Counted from the stretch's first letter, positions 18,287-27,788 are shown. The stretch: 64,000 bases of DNA from Promethearchaeota archaeon (GCA_019058245.1 JAHPZJ010000013.1:257166-321165), one strand, 5' to 3'. The notes: generated by a model not told the origin, from the letters alone. Numbers and translations are program-made.

Positions 18287-19330
18287 TTATTTTTTAGAAT
18301 GTAATAACGTTTTTGCCAACTTATAAAAACTTTCTTCTACATTTTTACCAGTTAATGCTGAGGTTTCTATATATTCTAAGTTCAGTTCTTCTGCTATCTT
18401 TGCAGCATCATTTATTGGTACTTTTCTTTCATTTAGTAAATCTTCTTTATTACCTAATATAAATCCTATTAATTTTTTTTGTGTTCTACCTATATTTTTA
18501 AAGACATCATTATACCAATTAGGAATACTCTCAAATGATTTAGGATTTGTTAGATCAAAGATTAAAATGACACCTTCTGAGCCTTGATAGAAGTGACGAC
18601 GCATAAGCTCAAATTTACTCTGACCAGCAATATCCCATAGAATTAAATTAATTAAAATATTATCTAAGTTTATATTTTTTTCTGAAACTGATACGCCAAG
18701 TGTTGGTATGTAAGTACGCATAAATGCATTATCAGTAAATCTAAGAATTGTGCTTGTTTTCCCTACACCAGGATCACCACAGACTACAATTTTAAAATGA
18801 TACCCATATTTTTTTCTTCGAAGTTTTGTATCTTCAGGAAATGCTTTTAATTCAGATTTTTGCTTCTCTTTGTTGAACAGATCATTTAAGATTTCTGATA
18901 CTTTTTTTTTCAATTTTATGATTTCAGCATAGATTTCATCTGATTCTACTTGATTGTTTTCTAATTCTATAATATTTTGAGCACTGTCATTGAAAGCAGA
19001 TTCAAGATAACCTAAGTATTTATAAAATATAGAATCATCTGATTCTCCAAAAAGCAATGTGAGTGATGATAACGCAACACCTCCACGTTTAGTTTCATCT
19101 GGACGTTCAATATATTTTGTTACACCTTTTAAATTTAACATGGGAAAAGGATAAATTACTAAAGATTGAGGAACAGCCCCTTGATCAGTAGAGAGCATAG
19201 TAACTGATTTAATACCTACTGACATACAAATATCATCAGATAAATCAATTGGATCCCATAGAAACGGTTTTGGGCCAATAATTTCATCTAATAATGTGTA
19301 AACTACAGCAGTAATTATTTCTTTTGACAT
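18287..19330 (-). CDS. Rab-like GTPase with N-terminal longin-like domain
   Basis: 347-residue two-domain GTPase. Residues about 1-150 form an N-terminal domain with the pattern GPKPFLWDP, IKSVTML, LVIYPFPMLNLKGVTKYI, and RGGVALSSLTLLF, which I read as longin/roadblock-like. The GTPase domain follows: P-loop GDPGVGKTS (185-193), YIPTLGV switch I, WDIAGQ, NKED and TSAL. No C-terminal cysteine. The order (adaptor domain before a Rab-like domain) does not occur in ordinary eukaryotic Rabs. Likely co-transcribed with the nitroreductase. It is a more distant relative of the two copies upstream. Confidence 0.9.
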   Translation of the reverse strand: MSKEIITAVVYTLLDEIIGPKPFLWDPIDLSDDICMSVGIKSVTMLSTDQGAVPQSLVIYPFPMLNLKGVTKYIERPDETKRGGVALSSLTLLFGESDDSIFYKYLGYLESAFNDSAQNIIELENNQVESDEIYAEIIKLKKKVSEILNDLFNKEKQKSELKAFPEDTKLRRKKYGYHFKIVVCGDPGVGKTSTILRFTDNAFMRTYIPTLGVSVSEKNINLDNILINLILWDIAGQSKFELMRRHFYQGSEGVILIFDLTNPKSFESIPNWYNDVFKNIGRTQKKLIGFILGNKEDLLNERKVPINDAAKIAEELNLEYIETSALTGKNVEESFYKLAKTLLHSKK

Positions 19331-19698
19331 TGTTGAGCGTAAAAGATAAAGTATAAAAAAAATCTAACTTATTTGTGTTTTCTTTTGATAAATTAAAAAA
19401 CTTAAAATTAATAAAAATTTGTAAAAGCAAAGATTATCTAAGTTTTAGCAAAAATTTTATAACGCTAATTTTGGAAGATTAAAATACAAGATTAAATTTT
19501 GATTTTCTAAATTTATTTAATTTTATATATTTCATTACCGTTCTGTTAATTAGATAAAACTAATATTAAATGATATAAGTATTGACAGTTCGTGAAACGT
19601 GCCTTTCACGTTAAATTCTATATATCAGCATAATACTTATTATTCAAAATGTTTTATCTCGATTTATAGCCAGATTCATTTTAAATATTCCTAAAAAC
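19331..19698. other. Intergenic region with a short hairpin
   Basis: No gene seen in 368 bases. A stem of 7 pairs, CGTGAAA (19591-19597) and TTTCACG (19604-19610), with a 6-base loop, stands out as a GC-containing patch in AT-rich DNA. It lies downstream of the duplicated GTPase gene and upstream of the older copy, so it could be an operator or an RNA hairpin. No T-run follows, so a bacterial-style terminator is unlikely. Confidence 0.3.
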
Positions 19699-20757
19699 TC
19701 AAATATATGATTTGAATAAATGATTTGCGATAGTTGAGAAGGCATAATTAACATTTTCACCCAAGAGTGCCGAAGTCTCGATAAATTTCATTCTTAATTG
19801 ATCTGCTAATTGAGTTGCCATTTCGGATGTTACTTTCCTTTGTTCCACTAAATCTCTTTTATTACCAATAATAAATCCCTTAAATTTTGAAAACCTATAT
19901 TTTAACTGTTCAATTACATCTGAATACCATTTAAGTATATTATTAAAAGAGTCAATATGGGTTAAATCAAAAACGAAGAATACAGCATCGGACCCTTGAT
20001 AAAAATCCTGTCTCATAGTTTGAAATTTTTGTTGACCACCAATATCCCAGAGTGCTAATTGAACAATAGATTCATTGATTTTAAAGACCTTGTCCGAAAC
20101 CTGAACGCCAAGGGTAGGTACGTAGTTTCTCCTAAATGCGTTATTTGTATATCGTAATATTAAGGAGGTTTTTCCGACACCAGCATCACCAACAATTATT
20201 ATTTTAAATTTATAATCAATTAAACTTCGATCCTTGATTTTTATTGTTGGAAATTCTTCTTGTTCTTGTTGCGAAATCTCTTGAAGTTTTAATTCTTCTA
20301 AAAGGCTTTTTATGTTAAATTCAAGATGTTCTAATATTTGTATAAAATCTTCTCTAAAACTAGTTGATTTTTCTAAATTTATTATTGCTTGAGTTAGATT
20401 GTCAAAGGGGATAGAGAGATCATTAATATATTTATAAAAAATTGCATCATTAATATCCTGAAATAATAGAATTATTGCGGATTGACCAATTCCTCCACGT
20501 CTAGAAGCATCGTCCCATTTAATGTATTTTACCAATCCTTTTAATTTCATTGAAGTAAAGGGAAGGATCACTAAAGTCTTAGGAACAAGTCCTTGTTCTC
20601 CAGTTAAGATTGTTAAGGTTTTTATACTTATTTGAAGTAGTTCCATCTTTGAATATTGAGTACTAAGCCAAGCTACAGGATTTGGGCCTAACTTATCATT
20701 TAATTCTACATAAATAATGCCCGCTATTAATTGGCGCTCCATGATTTTTAGAAACTT
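19695..20757 (-). repeat. Tandem duplication, copy 1
   Basis: One unit of a direct duplication containing a whole 347-codon GTPase gene plus about 15 bases of its leader. The leader GATTTTTAGA and the 3' end are also conserved in copy 2, so the duplication is larger than the coding region. Reading both proteins side by side I count about 44 differences in 347 positions. Confidence 0.85.
19699..20742 (-). CDS. Rab-like GTPase with N-terminal longin-like domain (copy 1)
   Basis: 347 residues, with the same architecture as the neighbouring gene at 18287-19330: N-terminal domain (GPNPVAWL, IKTLTILTGEQG, LVILPFTSMKLKGLVKYI, RRGGIGQSAIILLF), a helical Glu-rich linker (about 120-175), then the GTPase domain with GDAGVGKTS (185-193), YVPTLGV, WDIGGQ, NKRD and TSAL. 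The WDIGGQ form lies between Rab (AGQ) and Arf (GGQ). No C-terminal lipidation signal. It is about 87% identical by eye to the next gene, 58 bp away, and most likely in the same transcript. Confidence 0.9.
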   Translation of the reverse strand: MERQLIAGIIYVELNDKLGPNPVAWLSTQYSKMELLQISIKTLTILTGEQGLVPKTLVILPFTSMKLKGLVKYIKWDDASRRGGIGQSAIILLFQDINDAIFYKYINDLSIPFDNLTQAIINLEKSTSFREDFIQILEHLEFNIKSLLEELKLQEISQQEQEEFPTIKIKDRSLIDYKFKIIIVGDAGVGKTSLILRYTNNAFRRNYVPTLGVQVSDKVFKINESIVQLALWDIGGQQKFQTMRQDFYQGSDAVFFVFDLTHIDSFNNILKWYSDVIEQLKYRFSKFKGFIIGNKRDLVEQRKVTSEMATQLADQLRMKFIETSALLGENVNYAFSTIANHLFKSYI

Positions 20758-20796
20758 ATCTTAATAAAGAATTAAAATTAGAATGATTATTTCTAC

Positions 20797-21859
20797 AAAC
20801 TCAAGTATATGATTTGTATAAATGATTCGCGATTGTTGAAAATGCATAATTAACATTTTCACCCAAGAGTGCCGAAGTCTCAACAAATTTCAGCTCTAAT
20901 TGTTCTGCTAATTGCGTTGCCATATCAGAAGTTATCTTTCTTTGATCAGCTAAATCTCTTTTATTTCCAATAATAAATCCCTTTAATTCTGGAGATCTAT
21001 CTTTTACCTGTTCTATTACATCTGAATACCACTTAGGTATATTATTGAAAGATTCAATACGGGTTAAATCAAAAACGAAAAATACGGCATCAGACCCTTT
21101 ATAAAAATGCTGTCTCATAGTTTGAAATTTTTGCTGGCCACCAATATCCCAGAGTGTTAATTGAATAATAGATTCATCGATTTTAAAGACTTTATCGCTT
21201 ACCATAACACCTAAAGTTGGTACGTAATTTCTCCTAAAGGCGTTATTGGTATATCGTAATATTAAGGAGGTTTTTCCGACACTTGGATCGCCAACAATTA
21301 TTATTTTAAATTGATAATCGATTAAACTTCGATCCTTGATTTTTATTGCTGGGAATTCTTCTTGTTCTTGTTGTGAAATCTCTTGAAGTTTTAATTCTTC
21401 TAAGAGACTTTTTGTATTAAATTCAAGATGCTCTAATATATGTATGAAATCCTCTCTAGAACTAGTTGATTTTTCTAAATTTATTATGGCTTGAGTAAGA
21501 TTGTCAAAAGGAATAGATAGATCATTAATATATTTATAAAAAATTACATCATCAATATCTTGAAATAATAGAATTATTGCTGATTGACCAATTCCTCCAC
21601 GTCTAGAAGCATCGTCCCATTTAATGTATTTAACCAATCCTTTTAAATTCATTGAAGTAAAGGGAAGGATCACTAAAGTCTTAGGAACAAGGCCTTGTTC
21701 TCCAGTTAAAATCGTTAAGGTTTTTATACTTATTTGGATTAATTCCATCTGTGTAAATTGAGTACCAAGCCAAGCTACAGGATTTGGGCCCAATTCCTCA
21801 TTCATTTCTACATAAATAATACCAGTTATTAATTGTCGCTCCATGATTTTTAGATACTT
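20797..21859 (-). repeat. Tandem duplication, copy 2
   Basis: Second unit of the direct duplication, same orientation and same gene length as copy 1, including the conserved leader just before the start codon. The two units are separated by about 40 unrelated bases. Confidence 0.85.
20801..21844 (-). CDS. Rab-like GTPase with N-terminal longin-like domain (copy 2)
   Basis: 347 residues, near-copy of the preceding gene. The N-terminal domain is almost unchanged. In the GTPase domain the P-loop reads GDPSVGKTS, still a valid Walker A motif; switch I PTLGV, WDIGGQ, NKRD and TSAL are intact, so both copies should bind and hydrolyse GTP. Differences gather in the surface stretch after SDVIEQ and around the last two helices, where partner contacts would lie. 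This is what one expects of a young duplication starting to specialise, but selection cannot be judged from two sequences by eye. Confidence 0.9.
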   Translation of the reverse strand: MERQLITGIIYVEMNEELGPNPVAWLGTQFTQMELIQISIKTLTILTGEQGLVPKTLVILPFTSMNLKGLVKYIKWDDASRRGGIGQSAIILLFQDIDDVIFYKYINDLSIPFDNLTQAIINLEKSTSSREDFIHILEHLEFNTKSLLEELKLQEISQQEQEEFPAIKIKDRSLIDYQFKIIIVGDPSVGKTSLILRYTNNAFRRNYVPTLGVMVSDKVFKIDESIIQLTLWDIGGQQKFQTMRQHFYKGSDAVFFVFDLTRIESFNNIPKWYSDVIEQVKDRSPELKGFIIGNKRDLADQRKITSDMATQLAEQLELKFVETSALLGENVNYAFSTIANHLYKSYT

Positions 21860-22175
21860 TCTTTATAAAATATATAAAAAAACAAATTTTCCATATATTT
21901 TACATTTACCATATAAAATAATTATATTGATAGTAAATATAATCTTTGAAAAAAAGAATATTGGAATATATTTTATTAAAAAAATATAAAAATAAGATAA
22001 TTATGAAACTTGATTTTATTTTTTTATTCATATTGATATATGATATGATTAAAAGGTTCTAAACAATGTCTGTATATATAAAATGAATATTGATTACAAA
22101 ATTGTAATAGCTTTTGATTATGATTATTGGCTCTATATCGAATATGCAAAGAAAAAAGCAATAAATAATACCCTC
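21845..22175. other. AT-rich intergenic region
   Basis: 331 bases upstream of the GTPase pair. It probably carries their promoter. It contains TATA-like stretches but none stands out, and a 37-codon plus-strand ORF from 22083 that runs into the next gene and is not credible. Nothing else seen. Confidence 0.4.
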
Positions 22176-22451
22176 TTAATCTTTAACATTTTCTAAGATT
22201 GAGATGATTCTATAAACTGTAGTTCTCGCATGAAATGGTATGTTCGCATCTTGGGCAAGATCATCGACCATGTACATTACATTGCTGGCACGTATACCAG
22301 GAGTGTCTTCTTCGTTATGTAATTCATTAATACTTCTTTGTGCAATCCTTTTGATATTTCGAGGCACACTACGATCATTTATCATTCCATTTAAAAGATA
22401 TTCAACATTTTCAAAGGCTTTTTTTTCTTCTTCAGTTATTGCCCTTGGCAT
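22176..22451 (-). CDS. UPF0147 family protein
   Basis: Small helical protein of 91 residues, a conserved archaeal family of unknown function. Seen: LLNGMINDRSVPRNIKRIAQ and DDLAQDANIPFHARTTVYRIISILE, which are the two internal repeats of UPF0147 (D-x-x-[VI]-P followed by R). The ATG at 22451 is preceded 8 bases upstream by GGTGA (22460-22464) and is preferred over the TTG at 22466. The gene lies 95 bp upstream of ppsA on the same strand. No functional link between the two is known to me. Confidence 0.88.
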   Translation of the reverse strand: MPRAITEEEKKAFENVEYLLNGMINDRSVPRNIKRIAQRSINELHNEEDTPGIRASNVMYMVDDLAQDANIPFHARTTVYRIISILENVKD

Positions 22452-22459
22452 TAAAAAAA

Positions 22460-22464
22460 TCACC
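22460..22464 (-). promoter_or_regulatory. Ribosome binding site fixing the UPF0147 start
   Basis: On the minus strand this reads GGTGA, 8 bases before the ATG at 22451, which favours that start over an in-frame TTG five codons earlier that overlaps this site. Confidence 0.5.
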
Positions 22465-22546
22465 AAAAAGAGTGTTATAAATCAGTAAAACGTTTACAAA
22501 TAAGAATTTTTTATAAAATATAATTTTTTTGATTTTAGGAGTTTTT

Positions 22547-25459
22547 TCAATATATTCCGAATTCACGTATTTTCTTTTTGAGATTAGGAATTTTCTCACT
22601 AAATTCTTTCAATTGATTTTGATAATTTTTGAAAAAATCATCAAAATTCTTAATTTCTCCCTTATCAATATCTTGTACAAAACCATGTGAGATTTGTTGA
22701 ATTTTATCGAATATATGATTAAATTGTTCCGTAATTTCCATAAGATTTTGATTTTCTATTTCACTTTGTTTTCTTACCATATTTCGAAGTTTACCTCGTG
22801 GAATCCGAATTTTGTTTATTAGTATATCACATTCATTTAAAAATTCATAAGATTGTGCTTTATTTTTTTCAGATAATTTAGCTTCAATTTTTTCAGTTCT
22901 CCAGGTATTCATCCTTCCTCTAGCAAATGTGTCAAAGTTTAATGAAAGGGAATCAATTCCTTCTCTCACGAGGAATCTAAGAAAATCAGGATCATCACTC
23001 GGAGCTTGACCACAAATTCCAACTTTTTTACCATTTTGATGAGCAGTTTTTATTAAATGACTAACTGACCTCCTAATAGCTTCACTATTGGTATTGTAAT
23101 TATAAGTATTCATTAAGGGAATCATTTTTTCATTATCACGTCCAACACCATAGGTTAGTTGCGTCAGATCATTACTTCCAATACTAAAACCGTCAAAATA
23201 TTGACAAAAAATATCCGCACATAATATATTAGAAGGGATTTCAGCCATGACATAAACTTTTAATCCATTCTGACCTCGAATTAATCCTTCACTCTCCATA
23301 ATATCCATGATTTTTTTAGCCTCTTCAGGACTTCTACAAAAGGGTAGCATTGGAATAATATTTGTTAATCCCCAATCACGAGCTTTTTTAATTGCTCTTA
23401 ATTCTAACATAAATGCATTTTGAAATTCGTCATGTACATATCTAGAACAACCTCTGAATCCTAACATTGGATTATTTTCTTCGCCCTCATAAATCCAACC
23501 TCCTACTAGGTTTGCATATTCATTTGTTTTAAAATCTGAAAGCCTTACTACACATTCTGCTAAATTTTCATCTTCCAATACTTTCCAAACACCAGCAGAA
23601 ATAGTAGCGATTCCTTCTGCTAATTTTTGTACATAATATTCTTCTTTATTATCATAACCAACTGTTATTTCCCTAATTTTATCTAGTGTCTGCTTTAATT
23701 TCAAAATCTCTTGGTTAAAAGGATCTTTATGATAAAGGTCACTTTTTTTTATATTTTCTATTCTTTTTCTTTGTTCTACTAGAATATCATATCTCATAAT
23801 TAATGCTTCAAAATCTATCAATGCATTAGGGTGAATTTGAATCTCATCATTTATAATAAATTCTAATCTTGCTAATCCTGTCCCATCAGGATATTTTCCA
23901 GAAGATAATGCTCCCTTTGGGATACCTAGATTAACCAAAACTTTTGTTTTTGTATTTGGTAATTTCGAGAATTCAATAGTATCCGAATCATATTCTACAT
24001 CTTTTAACCAAATCCTCGATTCACCCTCGCTGCAATCAATAGTTACATATTCAATCTCATCTCGCTGTTTTTCCTTGATAATTTGCACGATATTATCAGC
24101 ACCAACAATAGATGCTATATTCAATTCTCTTGAAACAATTGCAGCATGACAAGTAGGGCCTCCTCTCTCAGTAATAACGCCCCCCAGATTCTGCATGTAA
24201 GATGTCCAATCTGGATTTGTTTCCTCTGTTACAAGAATATCCCCTTGTTGTAATAAATGAGCATCATTTATTGATTCTATGACTTTAACCTTCCCATATC
24301 CAATTCTTCGCCCAATAGCAATACCAGAATTTTCTATTAATAAATTTTGATTGATTAATTCTTCAGGATCTTCAAGTAAATAAAAAATCTCTTCTACATC
24401 ACCTTTAATACTATGAACCGTTTCAGGACGAGCTTGCACAATATATACTTTATTATCATTTCCAAGAGCCCATTCAATATCCATTCTTTTTTTGTAATGT
24501 TCTCTAATTTTTTGAGCATATTGAGCTAAAATCATAACTTCCTCTTCATTTAGGCAATATCTCATTTGCTTTTCTTGAGGTACTGGTATTATATCAGTTC
24601 CAATTTTTGCAGAACCTTTAGAAAATATCATCATTTTCTCTTTTTTAACAAGTTCCCTTCGAATAATTCTAAGACTTTTAGGATCATGTTTAAAAACAAT
24701 AAATTCATCGCCTTTTTCAACGCCTTGCACAATTAATTCACCTAATCCCCAAGTACCCCTAATAACAATTACATTGGGATTACCACTATCAGGATCTTCC
24801 GTAAACATCACACCAGAAGCTTTTACTCCTCCTAATCCACCAGCCATTTGTTGAACTCCGACACTTAATTTAACTGAGAAATGATCGAATCCCGCTCGTT
24901 CACGATACATAGTTGCCCGTGTGGTAAACACAGATGCCATATCTTTCAAAATATACTCTAAAATTTCCTTCTCTCCAGAAATATTTAAATGAGTATCTTG
25001 TTGTCCAGCGAATGACGCATCAGGCAGATCCTCTGCTGTTGCTGAACTTCTTATTGCAAAAGTTGATTCTCTACCAATTTTTTTTATTAAAATATCATAT
25101 GCATTTAGGATCTCATCTGCTAAAGAATCTGGAATTTTTGCTTGTTCAATAAGATATCTTATATTTGCACAAATTTTATCAACTTTTTCTACTGCTTTAA
25201 TGTCTTCTAATTTCAATTCATTAGAAATCTTCTTAATATCCCTTTCAATTAGTTCTCTTAAAGAAATTTCTTCTTCTTTAATTGTATAAAAATTAGTATC
25301 TAAAACATAATCATAAGCCTTTGAAGTTATCGCAAATCCTAATGGAACAGAGATTCCAAAACTTAACAATTCTCCTAAGGAAGCATTTTTACCACCAACC
25401 AGGGGAACATCATTCGCTCTAACATCTTCAAAAAATCTTATATACCTATAATCAGCCAT
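22547..25459 (-). CDS. ppsA: Phosphoenolpyruvate synthase (pyruvate, water dikinase)
   Basis: Converts pyruvate and ATP to PEP, AMP and phosphate; the entry of gluconeogenesis. Domains in order: N-terminal ATP-grasp with VGGKNASLGELLS and RSSATAEDLPDASFAGQQDT, a swivelling phosphohistidine domain with GGPTCHAAIVSREL (His438), and a PEP-binding TIM barrel with GSNDLTQLTYGVGRD and KVGICGQAPSD carrying the active-site Cys. At 970 residues it is about 170 longer than usual: there is a Lys/Glu-rich insert after the His domain (about 560-640) and a helical tail of about 110 residues after the barrel. Core residues are intact, so it should be active. Confidence 0.92.
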   Translation of the reverse strand: MADYRYIRFFEDVRANDVPLVGGKNASLGELLSFGISVPLGFAITSKAYDYVLDTNFYTIKEEEISLRELIERDIKKISNELKLEDIKAVEKVDKICANIRYLIEQAKIPDSLADEILNAYDILIKKIGRESTFAIRSSATAEDLPDASFAGQQDTHLNISGEKEILEYILKDMASVFTTRATMYRERAGFDHFSVKLSVGVQQMAGGLGGVKASGVMFTEDPDSGNPNVIVIRGTWGLGELIVQGVEKGDEFIVFKHDPKSLRIIRRELVKKEKMMIFSKGSAKIGTDIIPVPQEKQMRYCLNEEEVMILAQYAQKIREHYKKRMDIEWALGNDNKVYIVQARPETVHSIKGDVEEIFYLLEDPEELINQNLLIENSGIAIGRRIGYGKVKVIESINDAHLLQQGDILVTEETNPDWTSYMQNLGGVITERGGPTCHAAIVSRELNIASIVGADNIVQIIKEKQRDEIEYVTIDCSEGESRIWLKDVEYDSDTIEFSKLPNTKTKVLVNLGIPKGALSSGKYPDGTGLARLEFIINDEIQIHPNALIDFEALIMRYDILVEQRKRIENIKKSDLYHKDPFNQEILKLKQTLDKIREITVGYDNKEEYYVQKLAEGIATISAGVWKVLEDENLAECVVRLSDFKTNEYANLVGGWIYEGEENNPMLGFRGCSRYVHDEFQNAFMLELRAIKKARDWGLTNIIPMLPFCRSPEEAKKIMDIMESEGLIRGQNGLKVYVMAEIPSNILCADIFCQYFDGFSIGSNDLTQLTYGVGRDNEKMIPLMNTYNYNTNSEAIRRSVSHLIKTAHQNGKKVGICGQAPSDDPDFLRFLVREGIDSLSLNFDTFARGRMNTWRTEKIEAKLSEKNKAQSYEFLNECDILINKIRIPRGKLRNMVRKQSEIENQNLMEITEQFNHIFDKIQQISHGFVQDIDKGEIKNFDDFFKNYQNQLKEFSEKIPNLKKKIREFGIY

Positions 25460-25570
25460 AGTAATGCAAAATTTCTTTGAATTAAAATGATGAAATTATC
25501 TTGAAATAATAATAACTCTCCTTCTTATTATTAATTCAACTATCATAAAAAAAGTAACGACAAAAAAGGA

Positions 25571-26089
25571 TTATTTTAATTCCTTTTCAAATATATCAAA
25601 ATCAGAAATGGTATATAAGCAAAAAATAACTTTTTCTATTTGAGTATTACCTTGTAAATATTCTTTAGCGGTGTTTATCATAATTTTCGAACATCGTTCT
25701 ATTGGAAAGCCGAAAATACCAGTAGATATCGCAGGAAATGCGATAGTCTTTAGTTTATATTCATCCATTAATTTTAAACTATTTAATGTTGCATTTTTTA
25801 ATTTATGATCTTCATCTCCTTCTCCCATTCTAGGACCTACAGCATGAATTACATACTTAGCCTTTAAACCACCTCCTGTCGTAATTACAGCTCCACCTAC
25901 AAAAGTACTACCAATTTTATTACATTCTTCTTGAATAGTAGGTCCACCCTTTTTCCTGACAGCTCCAGCAACTCCTCCCCCTAGTATAAGTTGGGCATTA
26001 GCTGCATTAACAATAACATCAACATTTAATTCAGTAATATCTCCTTGTTCCAAAATTAACAAAGAGTCGTTTATCTTTAGTTCTTTCAT
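25571..26089 (-). CDS. Macro-domain protein (ADP-ribose binding/deacetylase)
   Basis: Stand-alone macro domain of about 172 residues. Seen: GDITELNVDVIVNAANAQLILGGGVAGAV, with the Asn and the glycine-rich loop that bind ADP-ribose and hydrolyse O-acetyl-ADP-ribose, YVIHAVGP, and AFPAISTGIFGFPIERC, the second phosphate loop. The frame is open further upstream, but that part is a Lys/Phe-rich stretch that overlaps the upstream gene, so the ATG at 26089 is preferred. It follows the CxxCxxCC gene by 52 bp and is probably in one transcript with it. Confidence 0.9.
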   Translation of the reverse strand: MKELKINDSLLILEQGDITELNVDVIVNAANAQLILGGGVAGAVRKKGGPTIQEECNKIGSTFVGGAVITTGGGLKAKYVIHAVGPRMGEGDEDHKLKNATLNSLKLMDEYKLKTIAFPAISTGIFGFPIERCSKIMINTAKEYLQGNTQIEKVIFCLYTISDFDIFEKELK

Positions 26090-26141
26090 TATAACGCTCA
26101 GATTTTCTTTATTTATAAATAGATAAAAAAAAAATATTTTT

Positions 26142-26846
26142 TTATTCGACTTCACGTTCTTTTTTAAAGATCTCGTCCAATTTAGCTCTATCTTCATCAG
26201 ACATTTTACTCATTGCTTCCATATTTTGCCGCATTAAATCCATCATAATTTTTTGTGATATAAGTTGATTCAATACAGGTAATGCGATTCTCATTCTAGT
26301 TAATTCATAATGCATGGTTTTTGCAGTTTCTCGCATTTCTTTTAATTCATCTATTGTCATCCCTTCTTCACCAATACCAGGGCAATCTGCATCTACTACT
26401 ATAAAGTTTTTTCCATCAAATTCTAATGGATAGGTTCGACAACTTAGTGGGCGGTTTTCATAGACTAAACATTTTTTATCGTCCTTATTATATAGGGGGC
26501 ATTTTACATCTAATAACTCTTCGATAGGTACAGTACCAAATGGATCTTTAGGAGGTGATTCATCTTCTCCCTCTTTTGGAGGTGGAGCTAAAGGTTTCAA
26601 TATTAAATCAATTCCCCCATCAGGTTTTTGATAAATATCTAAATATGGCATAAAGTTGGCTACAACCCCATTTCGAGCCCACATTTCAAGATCCCAAAAA
26701 GTAATAGGGATAGGTCCTCTAGCAGCGCAACAATTATCGCATCGAGTGCATTTAAAAGAAAACTTTGCTTTTGGTTTATCATCTGAAGTTTCTTTTTCAC
26801 TTTCATTTACTTCAGAATTTTGAGGTTCTTTATCTTCTTCGGACAT
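26142..26846 (-). CDS. YkgJ-type CxxCxxCC metal-cluster protein
   Basis: 234-residue soluble protein of the YkgJ (zinc- or iron-chelating) family. Seen: CTRCDNCCAARGPIPITFWDLEMW early in the protein and CPLYNKDDKKCLVYENRPLSCRTYPLEF in the middle, the two cysteine groups of the family. An acidic, disordered N terminus (about 30 residues) and a helical Met-rich C terminus (MMDLMRQNMEAMSKM) flank the core. The function of the family is not established; a role in metal handling or in modifying protein is assumed. A second member lies at 47193-47804. Confidence 0.85.
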   Translation of the reverse strand: MSEEDKEPQNSEVNESEKETSDDKPKAKFSFKCTRCDNCCAARGPIPITFWDLEMWARNGVVANFMPYLDIYQKPDGGIDLILKPLAPPPKEGEDESPPKDPFGTVPIEELLDVKCPLYNKDDKKCLVYENRPLSCRTYPLEFDGKNFIVVDADCPGIGEEGMTIDELKEMRETAKTMHYELTRMRIALPVLNQLISQKIMMDLMRQNMEAMSKMSDEDRAKLDEIFKKEREVE

Positions 26847-27194
26847 AAAAATTTCACTTAATAATTTGATATTTTTAATTTACTATGACATAAGGGAATT
26901 TAACCTAAAAAAAAAATTTTAGCTTTACTTTTAAATGAATAAACTGATCTTTTTAGGATATTAAAATTGATTAAATAATACATTTATGTCTATTTAACTA
27001 TTTAATGAATAAAAAAATTACTATTAACCCAAGACATGAAAATAGTATTCTATTATAATCTAAAAAACTCTCAATTTAATAAAATTATTAGTCATTTATT
27101 TTAAACCATAAATTTAAATATCTATCTAATTAAATTTCTATTAAATAAATCAGAATCGCAATGATTTTCTTTTATATAAAATTAGGGAAAAATT
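26847..27194. other. Divergent intergenic region
   Basis: 348 AT-rich bases between two divergent genes, so two promoters are expected. TTTATATAA at 27171-27179 is a good TATA box for the plus-strand gene and would give a leaderless or nearly leaderless message. No ORF, RNA gene or repeat seen. Confidence 0.4.
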
Positions 27195-27788
27195 ATGTCT
27201 AAAATTGTGAGAAAAGAACTACAAATTTTGATTGATGAAAAGTCAGGACAATTATTTTTAGGTGATAAAAAGAAAGACGTTCGCTTATTAATGTTAAGAC
27301 CAATTGACTTAATTGAATTTTCAGAATTTGCCGGAACGAATGCAGATGATATCATAATTTGGGTAGGGAAATCTATTGGTAAAGCGTATATAGACAAATT
27401 CTTCTCTGATAAGGATTGGAAAAAGGAAACAATGGCAATAAAAGTAGAAATAATTACAGTAATTCTTGAAGCATTAGAAGTAATGGGATTTGGACATTTA
27501 ATCCCAACATTTAAAAAAAAATATGTTTTAATAGAAATTGAAGAACCTTTATCTTTAGATGAATATAATAACATTATGGCAAAAAATCTATGTTTGCTTA
27601 ATCAAGGAATTTTTGCAGGAATATTTGATGCGTTAGAAATTGATGTTGATGGAAAGGAAATAGAATGTGTTTTATTGGATGATGACAAATGTATATTCAG
27701 GTACGATTTACTCTATGATGAAATAGATGAAAGTCTCATAAAAAAAGAAGAGGAAAAAGTATATTCCTTTTCATTACGAGATTTATAA
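27195..27788 (+). CDS. V4R-domain-like protein
   Basis: 197-residue soluble protein. The C-terminal two thirds look like a V4R (4-vinyl reductase, hydrocarbon-binding) domain: helices around EFAGTNADDIIIWVGKSIGKAY, a strand with FGHLIPTFKKKYVLIEIEEP, the GIFAGIFDALEIDVDGKEIECVL segment, and the closing DDDKCIFRYDL, where V4R proteins have G-x-x-x-C-x-F. V4R domains bind small hydrophobic ligands and are common in archaeal regulators and in complexes such as TRAPP Bet3, which has the same fold. The fold relation to TRAPP makes it of interest here, but the match is to the general V4R pattern only. Confidence 0.6.
   Translation: MSKIVRKELQILIDEKSGQLFLGDKKKDVRLLMLRPIDLIEFSEFAGTNADDIIIWVGKSIGKAYIDKFFSDKDWKKETMAIKVEIITVILEALEVMGFGHLIPTFKKKYVLIEIEEPLSLDEYNNIMAKNLCLLNQGIFAGIFDALEIDVDGKEIECVLLDDDKCIFRYDLLYDEIDESLIKKEEEKVYSFSLRDL

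Noticed and set aside
19591..19610. Hairpin as a bacterial-style terminator
   Set aside because: The 7-pair stem is not followed by a T-run and lies about 90 bases from the nearest upstream gene end; listed only as an intergenic hairpin.
22083..22196. 37-codon plus-strand ORF before UPF0147
   Set aside because: It runs into the 3' end of the UPF0147 gene on the other strand, has no ribosome site and no recognisable sequence.
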